Positions 8,183 to 17,923 of a stretch of DNA of 64,000 nucleotides are shown piece after piece. The position numbers and the translations under genes are program-made. The notes beneath the pieces are model-generated. The model searched no databases, was not told where the DNA came from, and saw nothing but the letters and a program-made list of their open reading frames with translations. The DNA comes from Pseudomonas triticifolii. GTDB taxonomy: Bacteria > Pseudomonadota > Gammaproteobacteria > Pseudomonadales > Pseudomonadaceae. Location: the NCBI RefSeq assembly GCF_014358015.1, contig NZ_JACONV010000002.1, positions 186,001 through 250,000 on the forward strand, in the 5' to 3' direction. The number at the start of each line of letters is the position of its first letter. Position 1 is the stretch's first letter.

Positions 8183-9334
8183 ATGACGGCTTCATCCGAC
8201 CTTTCGCCCACCCTGCAGCTTGCCTGCGATTTGATCCGTCGACCGTCGGTCACGCCCGTCGATGCCGATTGCCAGACCGTGATGATGCAGCGGCTGGGCG
8301 AGGCCGGGTTCAAGCTTGAGCCGATGCGTATCGAAGAAGTAGACAACTTCTGGGCGACCCACGGCACCCGGGAAGGTCCGGTGCTGTGTTTTGCCGGCCA
8401 CACCGATGTGGTGCCGACCGGGCCGGTCACGGCCTGGCAGAACGATCCGTTCGACGCACTGATCGACGAGCACGGCATGCTGTGCGGACGCGGCGCGGCG
8501 GACATGAAGGGCAGTCTGGCGGCGATGCTGGTGGCAGCCGAGCGCTTCGTCGCCGACCATCCCGATCACCGGGGATCGGTGGCGTTTCTGATCACCAGCG
8601 ACGAAGAAGGTCCGGCGCACCACGGCACCAAGGCAGTGGTCGAGCGTCTGGCGGCGCGCAAGGAACGTCTGGACTGGTGCATCGTCGGCGAACCGTCAAG
8701 CACCACGCTGGTGGGTGATGTCGTCAAGAACGGCCGTCGTGGCTCGCTGGGTGCCAAACTCACCGTGCGCGGCAAACAGGGGCATGTCGCCTATCCGCAC
8801 CTGGCCAGAAACCCGATTCACCTGGCCGCGGCCGCGCTCGCCGAGCTGGCTGCCGAGCACTGGGACAACGGCAACGATTTCTTCCCGCCGACCAGCTTCC
8901 AGATTTCCAACCTCAATTCCGGCACAGGCGCGACCAACGTGATTCCGGGCGATCTGGTGGCGGTGTTCAACTTCCGTTTCTCCACCGAATCGACGGTCGA
9001 AGGCCTGCAGCAGCGCGTTGCCACCATTCTCGACAAGCATGAGCTGGACTGGCACATCGACTGGGCGCTGTCCGGTCTGCCGTTCCTGACCGAACCGGGT
9101 GCGTTGCTGGACGCGGTGTCCGCAAGCATCAAGAGCGTCACGGGCCGCGACACCCAGGCTTCGACCAGTGGCGGCACCTCGGATGGTCGCTTTATCGCAA
9201 CACTGGGCACCCAGGTGGTTGAGCTGGGCCCGGTCAACGCGACGATCCATCAGGTCAACGAGCGCATTCTGGCAAGCGACCTCGACGTACTGACCGAGAT
9301 CTACTACCAGACACTGGTCAAGTTGCTCGCCTGA
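8183..9334 (+). CDS. dapE: DapE, succinyl-diaminopimelate desuccinylase
   Basis: 383-residue M20-family binuclear zinc hydrolase that releases LL-diaminopimelate and succinate. The metal ligands are in place: histidine in [13 protein letters not shown], aspartate in AADMKGS and the catalytic glutamate pair in TSDEEGPA. The dimerisation lid domain lies between about residues 180 and 290. ATG start with CGGAG 11 nt upstream. Its stop codon overlaps the rlmA start (TGATG), so the two are translationally coupled. Confidence 0.96.
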   Translation: MTASSDLSPTLQLACDLIRRPSVTPVDADCQTVMMQRLGEAGFKLEPMRIEEVDNFWATHGTREGPVLCFAGHTDVVPTGPVTAWQNDPFDALIDEHGMLCGRGAADMKGSLAAMLVAAERFVADHPDHRGSVAFLITSDEEGPAHHGTKAVVERLAARKERLDWCIVGEPSSTTLVGDVVKNGRRGSLGAKLTVRGKQGHVAYPHLARNPIHLAAAALAELAAEHWDNGNDFFPPTSFQISNLNSGTGATNVIPGDLVAVFNFRFSTESTVEGLQQRVATILDKHELDWHIDWALSGLPFLTEPGALLDAVSASIKSVTGRDTQASTSGGTSDGRFIATLGTQVVELGPVNATIHQVNERILASDLDVLTEIYYQTLVKLLA

Positions 9335-10143
9335 TGCTGACGTGTCCGATCTGCTCGGCACCGCTCAGTGCGGCCGACAATGGCGTGGTCTGCCCCGCCA
9401 ATCATCGCTTCGACCGTGCGCGGCAGGGTTACCTGAACCTGTTGCCGGTGCAGCACAAGAACAGCCGCGACCCTGGCGACAATCAGGCGATGGTCGAGGC
9501 ACGGCGAGACTTTCTCAACGCAGGCCATTATTCGCCGGTCGCCCGGCGACTGGCCGAGCTGGCGGCTGAGCGCAGGCCTGCCCACTGGCTGGACATTGGC
9601 TGTGGCGAGGGTTATTACACCCAACAGATCGCCGAGGCGCTGCCCAGATCCGATGGCTACGCGCTGGATATCTCACGCGAGGCCGTCAAGCGCGCCTGCC
9701 GTCGTGATCCGAAGGTGACCTGGATGGTCGCCAGCATGGCCCGCGTGCCATTGCCGGACGCCAGCTGTCAGTTTCTGGCGAGCGTTTTCAGCCCTCTGGA
9801 CTGGAACGAAGCCAAGCGTTTACTGACGCCGGGCGGCGGGTTGATGCGCGTCGGCCCGACCAATGAGCACTTGATGGAACTGCGCCAGCGTCTGTACGAC
9901 GAAGTGCGCGATTACGCCGATGACAAGCACTTGGCACTGGTCCCGCAAGGGATGCAGCTCCAGCACAGCGAAACGCTGCGCTACACGTTGAAGCTGATCG
10001 ACGGCCAGTCACGCGCCGACCTGCTGGCCATGACCCCGCACGGCTGGCGCGCGAGCGCCGAACGTCGCACCGCCGTCATCGAGCAACCCGGACCGTTCAA
10101 AGTCACCGTTTCCATGCGCTACGATTATTTCGTGCTGCAATAA
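9334..10143 (+). CDS. rlmA: RlmA, 23S rRNA (guanine-N1)-methyltransferase
   Basis: 269-residue SAM-dependent methyltransferase. It begins with the zinc finger characteristic of RlmA(I)/(II) (LTCPICSAPL, then CPANHRFDRARQGYLNLL), followed by the class I SAM motif LDIGCGEGYYTQ. It modifies helix 35 of 23S rRNA at G745 (E. coli numbering, RlmA(I)). The ATG overlaps the dapE stop by one base. Confidence 0.92.
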   Translation: MLTCPICSAPLSAADNGVVCPANHRFDRARQGYLNLLPVQHKNSRDPGDNQAMVEARRDFLNAGHYSPVARRLAELAAERRPAHWLDIGCGEGYYTQQIAEALPRSDGYALDISREAVKRACRRDPKVTWMVASMARVPLPDASCQFLASVFSPLDWNEAKRLLTPGGGLMRVGPTNEHLMELRQRLYDEVRDYADDKHLALVPQGMQLQHSETLRYTLKLIDGQSRADLLAMTPHGWRASAERRTAVIEQPGPFKVTVSMRYDYFVLQ

Positions 10144-10162
10144 GCATTCAAAAGAGGCACCC

Positions 10163-10540
10163 ATGCGCCAACCTGATATCGAGATTTACCTGAAAGACGA
10201 AGACGTCGATCACAAGGCTATCGCCCAATGGCTCGGCCAGGCCCTTGGCCCTTGCAGCGACTGGGTCCAGAAAGGTCAGACCTGGAAGTGCAAGGCTGGC
10301 AGCGTGCCGGTCACCTGGCTGCCGAAGGCGGTGGGCAAGTGGAACAGCCTGTACCTGGAAAGCGACCAGACGCCGTGGGAAGACGACATCGCCTGCGCCC
10401 GCGCCGCGTTTGCTGCGCTCAACGTCGAAGTCCGCTGTGCACCGGGCACCTGGGTGGAAGAGGAAAGCGACGACACCGCCGACCGCTGGATGCGCATCAG
10501 TGCCGATGGTGAAGAAGAAATCACCTGGCGGACTTCGTAA
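10163..10540 (+). CDS. Conserved-type hypothetical protein
   Basis: 125-residue acidic soluble protein (MRQPDIEIYLKDEDVDHKAI at the start; ends EEEITWRTS) with a GAGGCAC element before the ATG. No signal peptide or membrane segment. It contains several tryptophans in a regular pattern (QWLGQAL, SDWVQKGQTWKC, TWLPKAVGKWN, TPWEDD). I do not recognise the domain. It follows rlmA by 19 bp in the same direction, so it probably belongs to the dapE-rlmA transcript. Confidence 0.8.
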   Translation: MRQPDIEIYLKDEDVDHKAIAQWLGQALGPCSDWVQKGQTWKCKAGSVPVTWLPKAVGKWNSLYLESDQTPWEDDIACARAAFAALNVEVRCAPGTWVEEESDDTADRWMRISADGEEEITWRTS

Positions 10541-10920
10541 GCGACAGGATTGCAGCTGGCACACACAGCTCTGATCCTGCCCATGCGCCGCGCCCATCGT
10601 TATGCACAAGTCCTGCTGCAACCACCGACTGTGGGAGGCGGCTTGCCGGCGAGGCGTTTTCTTAAGCAACCCATCAGCGGCTGAACTGACGCCATCGCCG
10701 GCAAGCCGCCTCCCACACGTAAGCATTCGGTCAGACACGTTCGTTTTGGCCCCGGTTTTCCGCGTCTTCCGGACGTGTGTATAACGATGAGTGCTCCGCG
10801 TGAGCATGCAGCCCGTGACGCTCTGCGCACTCGGCTCACGTCACCCTTTTTGCCCATCGCCTCGGGATGCGTCACACTGGCGCCATCTCGGGCAGCCGCC
10901 CTTTATTCAGCAGAAGCCGT
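10541..10920. other. 380-bp intergenic region carrying a REPIN
   Basis: Between the 125-residue hypothetical gene and plsB. The recognisable content is the inverted REP pair at 10630-10717. The rest (10718-10920), which must include the plsB promoter, shows no clear hexamers or operators to me. A frame beginning at 10791 or 10867 reads toward plsB but lacks the plsB N-terminus context and is rejected as an extension. Confidence 0.5.
10630..10717. repeat. REPIN: inverted pair of REP sequences
   Basis: TGTGGGAGGCGGCTTGCCGG at 10630 is repeated as its reverse complement ending at 10717, separated by about 42 bp. Such inverted REP pairs are non-autonomous elements mobilised by RAYT transposases in Pseudomonas. 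The same element occurs at 32080-32167 in opposite orientation, and the central segment is conserved too (about 80 per cent by hand alignment). No RAYT gene is in the window. Confidence 0.9.
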
Positions 10921-13413
10921 ATGACTCGCTCTCCGTTCCGCCGTCTTGTATTCGGCACTCTGCGCCGTTTGTTGTACCTCTGGGTTCGCTCGGAAACCAT
11001 CAATCAATCGTCTTTCACACTGAACCTGGATCGCAGCCGTCCGGTGTTCTATGCCCTGCAATCGCCGTCGATCAGCGATCTGGCGGTCATCGACACCGAA
11101 TGCCGCAAGGCTGGTCTGCCGCGCCCGGTGCTGTCGGTCTCGGTCGGCAAGCTGATGGAGCCCGCTGCGTTCTTCTACCTGACGCCTTCCCCGGACTGGC
11201 TCGGCCGCCACGACAAGCGCGGCGCACCGCCCACGCTTGAGCGGCTGGTCGCAGCGGTCAGCCAGAACCCGGCCGAAGATGCGCAGATCATTCCGGTCAG
11301 TGTGTTCTGGGGCCAGTCGCCCGATCGCGAATCCAGCGCCTGGAAGCTGCTATTTGCCGACAGTTGGGCCGTTACAGGTCGCCTGCGTCGTCTGGTGAGC
11401 ATTCTGATTCTGGGCCGCAAGACGCGCGTGCAGTTTTCTGCGCCCATTCACATGCGTGAACTGGTTGATGAGAATAAAGGCTACGAGCTGACGCTGCGCA
11501 TGACACAGCGTCTGTTGCGCACGCATTTCCGCAACCTGAAAAGCGCCGTGATCGGCCCCGACGTGTCGCACCGGCGTAACGTGGTCAAGGGCCTGCTGGA
11601 CGAGCCGTTGGTCAAGCAGGCCATTCTTGAGGAAGCCGAGCGCGAGAAGATTTCCGAAGACAAGGCCCGGGCGCTGGCGCTGCGTTATGGCAATGAGATC
11701 GCCTCGGACTACACCTATTCGGCCATCCGCTTTCTGGAAGTGGTGCTGAGCTGGTTCTGGAACAAGATCTACGACGGCATCAAGGTCAGCCACATCGAAG
11801 GCGTGCAGGAAGTCGCGCCCGGCCATGAGGTCATTTATGTGCCCTGCCACCGCAGCCACATTGATTACCTGCTGCTCTCTTACCTGCTGTTTCGCAATGG
11901 CCTTACGCCGCCGCACATCGCGGCGGGCATCAACCTGAACATGCCGGTGATCGGCAGCCTGCTGCGACGCGGCGGCGCGTTTTTCATGCGCCGCACCTTC
12001 AAGGGCAACCCGCTGTACACCGCGGTGTTCAACGAATACCTGCACACCTTGTTCACCAAGGGTTTCCCGGTCGAGTACTTCGTGGAAGGCGGCCGCTCGC
12101 GCACCGGACGCATGTTGCAACCCAAGACCGGCATGCTCGCCATCACGATGCGCAGCTTTTTGCGCAACTCGCGCATGCCGATCGTATTCATCCCCGTGTA
12201 CATCGGCTACGAGCGGGTACTTGAAGGGCGCACCTATCTGGGTGAATTGCGCGGCGCGACCAAGAAGAAAGAGTCGATCTTCGACATCTTCAAAGTCATC
12301 GGCGCGCTCAAGCAACGCTTCGGTCAGGTTTCGGTGAATTTCGGCGAGCCGATCAAGCTGGCCGAGTATCTCGATGCCGAACAGCCGAACTGGCGTGAAC
12401 AGGAGCTGGCTCCGCAGTTCAAGCCGGACTGGCTGAGCGGCACCACCCACCGCCTGGGCGAACGTGTGGCTCAACACCTGAACGAAGCGGCAGCCGTCAA
12501 CCCGATGAACCTGGTGGCCGTGGCGTTGCTGTCCACCCATCGTCTGGCACTGGATGATCAGGCCATGGAACGGGTGCTCGACCTGTACCTGACGCTGCTG
12601 CGCGCCGTGCCGTACTCGCCGCACACGACCCTGCCGGAAGGCGATGGCCGCGCGTTGATCGAGCATGTGAAAGGCATGGACCTGCTCGCCGAACAAAAGG
12701 ATGCGCTGGGCCGGATTCTGTACCTGAACGAGCAGAACGCCGTTCTGATGACGTACTACCGCAACAACGTGCTGCACATCTTCGCGCTGCCGTCGTTGCT
12801 GGCCAGTTTCTTCCAGAGCTCTTCGCGCATGAGCCGTGAGCTGATCCTGCGTTATACCCGGGCGCTGTATCCGTACCTGCAATCGGAGCTGTTCATCCGC
12901 TGGCCGCTCAGCGAGCTGGACGAGGTTGTGGACCAGTGGCTGGCGGCTTTTGTAGAGCAAGGTCTGCTGCGTCTCAAGGACGACGTGTACGTCCGCCCGG
13001 AGCCCAGCTCTCGCGAATTCGTGCTACTGACCCTGTTGTCACGCGCCATTGCTCAAACCCTGCAGCGCTTCTACATGGCCATCGCTCTGCTGCTCAACAG
13101 CGGCCAGAACACCCTGAGCCCCGAGGAGCTGGAGGACCTGTGTACGGTCATGGCCCAGCGTCTGTCGATTCTGCATGGCCTGAATGCGCCGGAATTCTTC
13201 GACAAGAGCCTGTTCCGGCACTTCATCCAGTCCCTGCTCGACCAGGGCGTGTTGCGCAAGGACTCCGCTGGCAAGCTCAGTTATCACCCGCTGCTCGGTG
13301 ACCTGGCCGAAGGTGCCGCCAAACGCGTGTTGCCGGCAGAGATCAGGCTGTCGATCCGGCAGGTGGCGTTGCACCAGCACGAAAATGTAACCGAAGCAGA
13401 CCCGGTCAGCTGA
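10921..13413 (+). CDS. plsB: PlsB, glycerol-3-phosphate 1-O-acyltransferase
   Basis: 830-residue inner-membrane-associated enzyme for the first step of phospholipid synthesis, using acyl-CoA or acyl-ACP. Catalytic block I is [10 protein letters not shown] (the HX4D motif) and the glycerol-phosphate-binding block is [11 protein letters not shown]. The start is set at the ATG at 10921 ([20 protein letters not shown]), which matches the Pseudomonas PlsB N-terminus I know; the longer in-frame reading to 10867 adds 18 unlikely residues. A perfect hairpin follows the stop codon. Confidence 0.95.
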   Translation: MTRSPFRRLVFGTLRRLLYLWVRSETINQSSFTLNLDRSRPVFYALQSPSISDLAVIDTECRKAGLPRPVLSVSVGKLMEPAAFFYLTPSPDWLGRHDKRGAPPTLERLVAAVSQNPAEDAQIIPVSVFWGQSPDRESSAWKLLFADSWAVTGRLRRLVSILILGRKTRVQFSAPIHMRELVDENKGYELTLRMTQRLLRTHFRNLKSAVIGPDVSHRRNVVKGLLDEPLVKQAILEEAEREKISEDKARALALRYGNEIASDYTYSAIRFLEVVLSWFWNKIYDGIKVSHIEGVQEVAPGHEVIYVPCHRSHIDYLLLSYLLFRNGLTPPHIAAGINLNMPVIGSLLRRGGAFFMRRTFKGNPLYTAVFNEYLHTLFTKGFPVEYFVEGGRSRTGRMLQPKTGMLAITMRSFLRNSRMPIVFIPVYIGYERVLEGRTYLGELRGATKKKESIFDIFKVIGALKQRFGQVSVNFGEPIKLAEYLDAEQPNWREQELAPQFKPDWLSGTTHRLGERVAQHLNEAAAVNPMNLVAVALLSTHRLALDDQAMERVLDLYLTLLRAVPYSPHTTLPEGDGRALIEHVKGMDLLAEQKDALGRILYLNEQNAVLMTYYRNNVLHIFALPSLLASFFQSSSRMSRELILRYTRALYPYLQSELFIRWPLSELDEVVDQWLAAFVEQGLLRLKDDVYVRPEPSSREFVLLTLLSRAIAQTLQRFYMAIALLLNSGQNTLSPEELEDLCTVMAQRLSILHGLNAPEFFDKSLFRHFIQSLLDQGVLRKDSAGKLSYHPLLGDLAEGAAKRVLPAEIRLSIRQVALHQHENVTEADPVS

Positions 13414-13431
13414 ATGCGCTAAATTCCCGCC

Positions 13432-13460
13432 GATCACGCCAGGCTTCTTCTGGCGTGATC
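13432..13460 (+). terminator. Hairpin after plsB, terminator-like without T-tract
   Basis: Perfect 11-bp stem GATCACGCCAG/CTGGCGTGATC with a 7-nt loop, 18 bp after the plsB stop and 15 bp before the next start codon. It is followed by GAAACGGAGA, which is the ribosome-binding site of the next gene, not a T-run. It could be a weak terminator or an mRNA-stability or translation-control element for the lipoprotein gene. Confidence 0.5.
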
Positions 13461-13475
13461 GAAACGGAGATTCAC

Positions 13476-13880
13476 ATGAAAAAGCTCAGCCTCATCCTTG
13501 CCACTGCCCTGCTCGGAGCCTGCAGTAGCCCGCAAACACCCCACGCCAGCCTCGACGGCGAGGTGTTCTACCTGCAACGCATCGCCCTGCCGCCTTCTGC
13601 TGTCCTCAGCGTCAGCCTTCAGGATGTCTCGAAAGCCGATGTGGCTGCCTTGCAACTGGCGCGTCAGAGCGGCCCGGTGAAAGGCCAGGTCCCGCTGGCA
13701 TTTCACCTGGAATACGACGCCGCTCAGGTCCAGCCAGGTCATCGCTATGCAGTCAGTGCGATAATCGAAGCCGACGGCAAACTGTTGTTCATCAGCACCG
13801 AACAGCATGCTGTAAAACTGGACGGCACCGATCCCGTTCCCTTACGCATCAGATTGAACCCCGCGCAGCAGCTTCCCTGA
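13476..13880 (+). CDS. YbaY-family lipoprotein
   Basis: About 134 residues. The start at 13476 (MKKLSLILATALLGACSSP) gives a standard lipoprotein signal with lipobox LGAC and an ACGGAGA ribosome-binding site 5 nt upstream; the longer reading starts in the preceding hairpin. The mature part, with VFYLQRIALPPSAVLSVSLQDVS and later YAVSAIIEADGKLLFIST, is the YbaY / type III secretion lipoprotein chaperone-like beta fold. The function of this family is not established. It sits between plsB and a DUF4197 gene. Confidence 0.82.
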   Translation: MKKLSLILATALLGACSSPQTPHASLDGEVFYLQRIALPPSAVLSVSLQDVSKADVAALQLARQSGPVKGQVPLAFHLEYDAAQVQPGHRYAVSAIIEADGKLLFISTEQHAVKLDGTDPVPLRIRLNPAQQLP

Positions 13881-13953
13881 TACGCTCACTGCCATACAGC
13901 GCCGATATATGCTTTGGTGCTGCTTCCAAGATTTCTCTTAAAAGGATGCTGCC

Positions 13954-14643
13954 ATGCTTCGCCCCTCGTTTACCTTTGCTGGCCTCTGCGCAGGCCTGCT
14001 GCTGTCGGCCAACGTTTTCGCCCTGTCGCTGGGCGACCTGTCGCAATCAGACGCCACGGGCGGCCTCAAAGACGCCTTGACCCAAGGCGCACAAGTTGCC
14101 GTCAAGCAACTGGGCGTACCCGGCGGTTTCAGCAAAAACGATGAAGTGCGCATCGAACTGCCTGGCAAACTGGGTCAAGTCGCCAAGAAAATGAAAATGC
14201 TCGGCATGGGCACTCAGGTCGATCAGCTGGAAGCCAGCATGAACCAGGCCGCCGAAGCCGCTGTGCCGCAGGCGCAAGCGCTGCTGGTGGATGCCGTGAA
14301 GAAAATGAGCGTGACCGACGCCAAGGCGATTCTCAGCGGTGGCAAGGATTCAGCGACTCAGTACCTGAACAGCAGCAGCCGCGAACAGATCCGCGCAAAA
14401 TTCCTGCCCATCGTCAAGAAAGCCACCGATCAAGTCGGTCTGGCGCAAAAATACAACGCTTTTGCTGGTAAGGCGTCGGCACTGGGCATGCTGGATACCA
14501 AAAGCGCCAACATCGAAAGTTACGTGACCGAACAGGCGCTCAACGGGCTGTTCGAAATGATCGCCAAACAGGAAGAAAGCATCCGCGCCAACCCGGCCGC
14601 GGCCGCGACGGGGCTGGCGAAAAAGGTATTTGGTGCCTTGTAA
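13954..14643 (+). CDS. DUF4197 family protein, exported
   Basis: 229 residues with a clear N-terminal signal peptide (MLRPSFTFAGLCAGLLLSA, cleavage likely after VFA). The remainder is helical and fits DUF4197 (SLGDLSQSDATGGLKDALTQ, AKAILSGGKDSATQYL, and the C-terminal LFEMIAKQEESIRANP). Good ribosome-binding site AAAAGGA 7 nt before the ATG. The family is periplasmic and of unknown function. It lies between the YbaY-like lipoprotein gene and the convergent mexK. Confidence 0.85.
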   Translation: MLRPSFTFAGLCAGLLLSANVFALSLGDLSQSDATGGLKDALTQGAQVAVKQLGVPGGFSKNDEVRIELPGKLGQVAKKMKMLGMGTQVDQLEASMNQAAEAAVPQAQALLVDAVKKMSVTDAKAILSGGKDSATQYLNSSSREQIRAKFLPIVKKATDQVGLAQKYNAFAGKASALGMLDTKSANIESYVTEQALNGLFEMIAKQEESIRANPAAAATGLAKKVFGAL

Positions 14644-14659
14644 GCGCTTCGGCAAACTC

Positions 14660-14764
14660 GTGGGAGCGGACTTGTCCGCGAATGCTGTAATTCAGTCGAT
14701 GAATATTCGTCTGATGTAATGGCCTTTTCGCGGACAAGCGGAACGCCGCCCGGTCCGCTCCCAC
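14660..14764. repeat. Asymmetric inverted REP pair (second REP family)
   Basis: GTGGGAGCGGACTTGTCCGC at 14660 reappears inverted at 14729-14764, but the second copy is split by about 14 extra bases (CGGAACGCCGCCCG) between CGCGGACAAG and GTCCGCTCCCAC. The pair lies between the converging DUF4197 and mexK genes, a typical REP position, and can form a long hairpin that may protect both 3' ends. This family differs from the one at 10.6 and 32.1 kb. Confidence 0.85.
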
Positions 14765-14845
14765 TGAGTTTGCTGTGCGACAGCGCTACGTGCAGGACGT
14801 GGTAGCGCCTCCCACAATCCGATACTCGCCGCGAGATCACACCGA

Positions 14846-17800
14846 TCAAACGCCCTCCACTTTCTTGACCCTGAACCACGCCGCATACAGCGCAGGCAAA
14901 AACAGCAGCGTCAGTGCGGTGGCGACGATCAGGCCGCCCATGATCGCCACGGCCATCGGGCCGAAGAACAGGCTGCGTGACAGCGGGATCATGGCCAGCA
15001 CAGCGGCCAGTGCGGTCAGCACGATGGGCCGGAAGCGGCGAACGGTGGCTTCGATGATCGCGTGCCATTGATCCAGCCCGGCGGCGATGTCCTGCTCGAT
15101 CTGGTCCACCAGAATCACCGAGTTGCGCATGATCATCCCCGACAGCGCGATGGTGCCCAGCATTGCCACGAAGCCGAACGGCTGGTTGAAGATCAGCAGA
15201 AACAGCGTCACCCCGATCAGGCCCAGCGGCGCGGTCACGAACACCATCAGCATGCGCGAAAAGCTGCGCAACTGGATCATCAGCAAGGTCAGCACCACAA
15301 CGATGAACAAGGGAACGCCGGCATTGACCGAGTTCTGTCCGCGTGCGGAATCCTCTACCGTACCGCCCACTTCCAGCAGATAGCCGTCCGGCAATTCGGC
15401 ACGCACCGACTCCAGCGTCGGCAGGATCTGTTTGACCAGCGTTGCCGGTTGATCCTTGCCGTAGATGTCAGCGCGCACGGTCACGTTCGGCAAGCGATTG
15501 CGGTGCCAGATAACGCCCTCTTCAAAGCCGTAATCCAGAGTGGCCACTTGCGATAACGCCACACTGGTCCCGTTTTGCGTGGGAATCGCCAGACTGGACA
15601 GCGACTCCAGTTGCTCACGCTCGTTGCGTGTGCCGCGCACCATGATGTCCACCAGTTCATCGTCTTCGCGATACTGGCTGACGTTGGAGCCGGTGAGCGA
15701 GTTGCGCAGGAACGCCGACAAATCTGCGGTGGTCACGCCCAGGGCACGCGCGCGATCCTGATCGATGTTCAGGTGCACGACTTTGCTTGGCTCTTCCCAG
15801 TCGAGGTGAACATTGGAGACGTGGGGGTTTTCGCGGACCTTATCCTGCACCTTGCGCGCCAGCGCGCGCACCACTTCGATGTGCTCGCCGGTGATGCGAA
15901 ATTGCACCGGATAGCCCACAGGCGGGCCGTTTTCCAGACGCGTCACCCTGGAGCGCAGGGTCGGGAATTGCTCGTTAAGGTGGCTGATCAGCCAGGTGCG
16001 CAGCGCCTCCCGGTCTTCAATGCTGCGGGTGAGCACAACGAACTGCGCAAAGCTGGGCGCGGGCAATTGCTGGTCCAGCGGCAGGTAAAAACGGGGCGAG
16101 CCGGTGCCGACGTAAGCGACGTAGTTGTCGATGCCTTCGTGCCCCTTGAGCATCTGCTCCAGGCGCTTGACCTGCTCGGCGGTGTTGACCAGCGAAGACC
16201 CTTCGGCGAGCTTCAGGTCGACCATCAGCTCCAGACGACCGGAAGCCGGGAAGAACTGTTGCGGGACGAACTTAAACATCACCACTGACAACACGAACAG
16301 ACCGACGGTGGCCACGATCACCGTCTTGCGGCGACGCACGCACCAGCCCACCAATGCACGGATACGCTGGTAGAAAGGCGTCGCGTAAGGGTCAGGTGCG
16401 TGGGCCCCGCCATGCTTTTGCGCATGCCGCCTGGCAAGGTCCGGCAACAGCCGGTCGCCCAGATACGGCACAAACATCACCGCCGCAATCCACGAGGCAA
16501 TCAGGGCAATGGTCACCACCTGAAAGATCGAGCGGGTGTATTCGCCGGTGCTTGATTGCGCGGTGGCAATCGGCAGAAAACCCGCTGCCGTGATCAGCGT
16601 ACCGGTCAGCATCGGGAACGCCGTACTGGTCCAGGCGAAGCTGGCCGCCTTGAGCCGGTCGTAACCCTGTTCCATCTTGATCGCCATCATCTCTACAGCA
16701 ATGATGGCATCGTCCACCAGCAACCCCAGTGCCAGCACCAGTGCACCGAGCGAAATCTTGTGCAGGCCGATGCCCAGGTAATACATGGTCGCAAACGTCA
16801 TGGCCAGCACCAGTGGAATGGACAACGCCACCACCATGCCGGTACGGACTCCCAGCGAGAAGAAACTCACCAGCAGGACGATGATCAACGCTTCGGCCAG
16901 TACCTGAACGAACTCGCCGACACCGGTCTTCACGGCTGCAGGCTGGTCGGACACCTTGCGCAATTGCATACCGGCCGGAAGGTTTTTCTGCAGCCTGGCG
17001 AACTCGGCTTCCAGCGCCCGCCCCAGCACCAGAATGTCGCCGCCGTTTTTCATCGCCACGGCCAGGCCAATCGCATCGTCGTCCATGAAGCGCATGCGCG
17101 GCGCGGGTGGATCGTTGAAACCGCGATGGACGTCAGCCAGATCACTGATGCGCAAGGTACGGTCGCCAACCCGAATCGGGAAGTTGCGAATCTCGTCGAC
17201 GCTTTCGAAACGGCCACTGACACGCAGCTGGATACGCTCAGTGGAAGTCTCGAAGAAACTGGCCGCCGACACGGCATTCTGCGCTTCAAGGGCCTGCTGC
17301 ACCTGCTGCAACGGCAGGCCCAGCGTGGCGAGCTTGACGTTGGACAGTTCGATCCAGATCTTCTCGTCCTGCAGACCGATCAACTCGACCTTGCCGACAT
17401 CCTTGACCCGCTGCAGTTGAATCTGAATACGGTCGGCGTAGTCCTTGAGCACCGCGTAATCAAACCCCTGGCCGGTCAGCGCGTAGATATTGCCAAACGT
17501 GGTACCGAACTCATCATTGAAGAACGGTCCCTGCACGCCAGGCGGCAGGCTCTGGCGGATATCGCCGACCTTCTTGCGCAACTGATACCAGAGTTCGGGC
17601 AGATAGGCGGAGAAGATCGAGTCGCGCGCCACGAACGTGACCGTGGACTCCCCAGGCCGCGAGAAGGATGCAATGCGCTCGTACTCGCCGGTTTCCATGA
17701 GTTTCTTTTCGATGCGGTCCGTGACCTGACGGGCCACTTCTTCAGCGCTGGCGCCGGGCCACAGGGTGCGGATCACCATGGCCTTGAAGGTGAACGGCGG

Positions 17801-17917
17801 ATCTTCGCTCTGACCCAGCTTGGTGTAGGACAACGCGCCGACGATGGCCAGCACGATCATCAGATACAGCACGACCTGGCGGTGACGCAGCGCCCATTCG
17901 GAAAGATTGAAATGCAT
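14846..17917 (-). CDS. mexK: RND efflux transporter permease, MexK-like
   Basis: 1023-residue inner-membrane proton antiporter of the resistance-nodulation-division family. It has the expected 12-helix layout with two large periplasmic loops. The proton-relay aspartate pair in helix 4 is in LGLLVDDAIIAVEMMAIK. It starts 6 bp after the mexJ-like adaptor gene, and the divergent TetR gene, the lengths and the plsB-to-rsmJ neighbourhood match mexL-mexJK (PA3678-PA3676) in P. aeruginosa from memory. No outer-membrane channel gene is nearby, as for MexJK, which borrows OprM. Substrates cannot be read from sequence. Confidence 0.88.
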   Translation of the reverse strand: MHFNLSEWALRHRQVVLYLMIVLAIVGALSYTKLGQSEDPPFTFKAMVIRTLWPGASAEEVARQVTDRIEKKLMETGEYERIASFSRPGESTVTFVARDSIFSAYLPELWYQLRKKVGDIRQSLPPGVQGPFFNDEFGTTFGNIYALTGQGFDYAVLKDYADRIQIQLQRVKDVGKVELIGLQDEKIWIELSNVKLATLGLPLQQVQQALEAQNAVSAASFFETSTERIQLRVSGRFESVDEIRNFPIRVGDRTLRISDLADVHRGFNDPPAPRMRFMDDDAIGLAVAMKNGGDILVLGRALEAEFARLQKNLPAGMQLRKVSDQPAAVKTGVGEFVQVLAEALIIVLLVSFFSLGVRTGMVVALSIPLVLAMTFATMYYLGIGLHKISLGALVLALGLLVDDAIIAVEMMAIKMEQGYDRLKAASFAWTSTAFPMLTGTLITAAGFLPIATAQSSTGEYTRSIFQVVTIALIASWIAAVMFVPYLGDRLLPDLARRHAQKHGGAHAPDPYATPFYQRIRALVGWCVRRRKTVIVATVGLFVLSVVMFKFVPQQFFPASGRLELMVDLKLAEGSSLVNTAEQVKRLEQMLKGHEGIDNYVAYVGTGSPRFYLPLDQQLPAPSFAQFVVLTRSIEDREALRTWLISHLNEQFPTLRSRVTRLENGPPVGYPVQFRITGEHIEVVRALARKVQDKVRENPHVSNVHLDWEEPSKVVHLNIDQDRARALGVTTADLSAFLRNSLTGSNVSQYREDDELVDIMVRGTRNEREQLESLSSLAIPTQNGTSVALSQVATLDYGFEEGVIWHRNRLPNVTVRADIYGKDQPATLVKQILPTLESVRAELPDGYLLEVGGTVEDSARGQNSVNAGVPLFIVVVLTLLMIQLRSFSRMLMVFVTAPLGLIGVTLFLLIFNQPFGFVAMLGTIALSGMIMRNSVILVDQIEQDIAAGLDQWHAIIEATVRRFRPIVLTALAAVLAMIPLSRSLFFGPMAVAIMGGLIVATALTLLFLPALYAAWFRVKKVEGV

Positions 17918-17923
17918 CGAGGC

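Noticed and set aside
10791..10920. Upstream extension of plsB (from 10867) and a separate short frame
   Set aside because: The PlsB N-terminus MTRSPFRRL begins at 10921; extra residues have no family support.
11350..12960. 536-codon minus-strand open frame
   Set aside because: Antisense to plsB; composition typical of a reverse-frame shadow.
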